Of a stretch of DNA of 5,320 nt, positions 5,034 to 5,320 are shown one piece after another; positions within the stretch are counted from its first letter, which is position 1; each line of letters begins with the position of its first letter. The translations under genes were made by a program, and so were the position numbers. The notes under the pieces are model-generated. The model ran no database searches and was not told the DNA's origin. It saw nothing but the letters and a program-made list of their open reading frames with translations. Origin of the DNA: Methanoculleus sp. (lineage in GTDB: Archaea > Halobacteriota > Methanomicrobia > Methanomicrobiales > Methanoculleaceae); the NCBI GenBank assembly GCA_028698765.1, contig JAQVVW010000129.1:1-5320 (forward strand). The letters run 5' to 3'.

Positions 5034-5050
5034 CGAGAACCAATATATCT
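5034..5050 (+). promoter_or_regulatory. BRE/TATA promoter of the pstS-type gene
   Basis: CGAGAACC followed by AATATATC (5042-5049) is a good archaeal BRE/TATA pair. The TATA centre near 5045-5046 is 26-27 bases before ATG 5072, the usual distance to the transcription start, so the mRNA would begin at or next to the start codon. The absence of any Shine-Dalgarno sequence upstream of 5072 agrees with a leaderless message. CTATACCT (5021-5028) lies 13 bases upstream of the TATA box. Confidence 0.65.
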
Positions 5051-5071
5051 CATTGTAATCTCGTTCATACC

Positions 5072-5320
5072 ATGACAGGAAAGAGTCTGTCTGGTACGAC
5101 CACGGTTGCCGTCGCCGGCATCCTCGTGGTTCTTCTGATGATGGCAGGGTGTCTCGGCAACGATCAGACGGCCGCACCGGAGCGGATCACGGTAACGGGG
5201 TCGACCACGGTGCTGCCCATCGCCGAGCAGGCGAGAGAAGCGTTCGAGGCACAGGACGCCTCCGCGGAGATCATGGTGAGCGGAGGAGGTTCGAGCGTCG
5301 GGGTCAAGGCCGCCGGCGAG
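5072..5320 (+). CDS. pstS: PstS-type phosphate-binding lipoprotein, N-terminal part
   Basis: The first 83 codons of a gene cut off by the window end. The N-terminus is a lipoprotein signal: a Lys at position 4, a hydrophobic stretch VAVAGILVVLLMM (12-24), then AGC with the lipid-carrying Cys at residue 27, so the mature protein should be anchored outside the cell membrane. The mature part opens with ITVTGSTTVLPIAEQARE (39-56) and continues with VSGGGSSVGVKAAGE (69-83). These are the typical first strand and the Gly/Ser-rich anion-binding loop of PstS-like periplasmic-binding proteins, with serines and threonines that bind phosphate. In the family it delivers phosphate to the PstCAB ABC transporter, whose genes would be expected just downstream of this window. 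The start is set by the TATA spacing; there is no ribosome binding site. With pit nearby, the region appears devoted to phosphate uptake. A related oxyanion-binding role is less likely but not excluded. Confidence 0.87.
   Translation, partial: MTGKSLSGTTTVAVAGILVVLLMMAGCLGNDQTAAPERITVTGSTTVLPIAEQAREAFEAQDASAEIMVSGGGSSVGVKAAGE

Noticed and set aside
4033..5043. A 336-codon open frame on the minus strand, longer than the methyltransferase gene it overlaps
   Set aside because: It is antisense to a clear methyltransferase with SAM motifs. Its sequence is rich in Arg, Gly, Val and Pro, as expected from the reverse of GC-rich codons, and it matches no family I know.

Overview
The window looks like a piece of a high-GC methanogenic archaeon, most likely a Methanoculleus-type member of the Methanomicrobiales. 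This is inferred from several signs: archaeal TATA-type promoters, one of them spaced for a leaderless mRNA; T-tract terminators; GGAGG-type ribosome binding sites in front of other genes; and the gene families present. No taxonomic search could be run.

Layout, left to right. (1) The 3' end of a PFL-like (UPF0210/DUF711) gene, then a T-tract terminator. (2) A small complete glyoxalase/VOC-family gene. (3) A convergent, visibly AT-richer island at about 1190-2120 on the minus strand. It carries its own TATA promoter, a 63-codon gene of unknown function, and a 217-codon gene that weakly resembles HhH-GPD DNA glycosylases but lacks the expected catalytic Lys and Asp. (4) Immediately upstream of the island, the first ~50 codons of an ATP-grasp-type gene whose remainder is missing. 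(5) A gene-poor scar zone (2344-2851) holding a ~160-bp remnant of a methyltransferase gene. (6) A complete PiT-family phosphate permease gene (minus). (7) Divergent from it, an intact SAM-dependent methyltransferase, which is the parent or sister of the remnant. (8) The 5' end of a PstS-type phosphate-binding lipoprotein gene, cut by the window end.

The right half is phosphate-uptake territory: a low-affinity PiT permease and the start of what is probably a high-affinity Pst ABC system, with a methyltransferase between them. Both phosphate genes have CTATACCT upstream in the same orientation relative to transcription, and the pit upstream region has four TATAG boxes spaced near whole helical turns. 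These are candidate phosphate-control sites only.

The middle (about 1190-2850) is a remodelled zone: a foreign-looking operon, a beheaded ATP-grasp gene and a partial gene duplication sit next to each other. I found no rRNA, tRNA, CRISPR array or recognisable transposase. The most interesting items are the AT-rich operon with a possibly inactive glycosylase-like protein, and the methyltransferase repeats that flank the phosphate permease.
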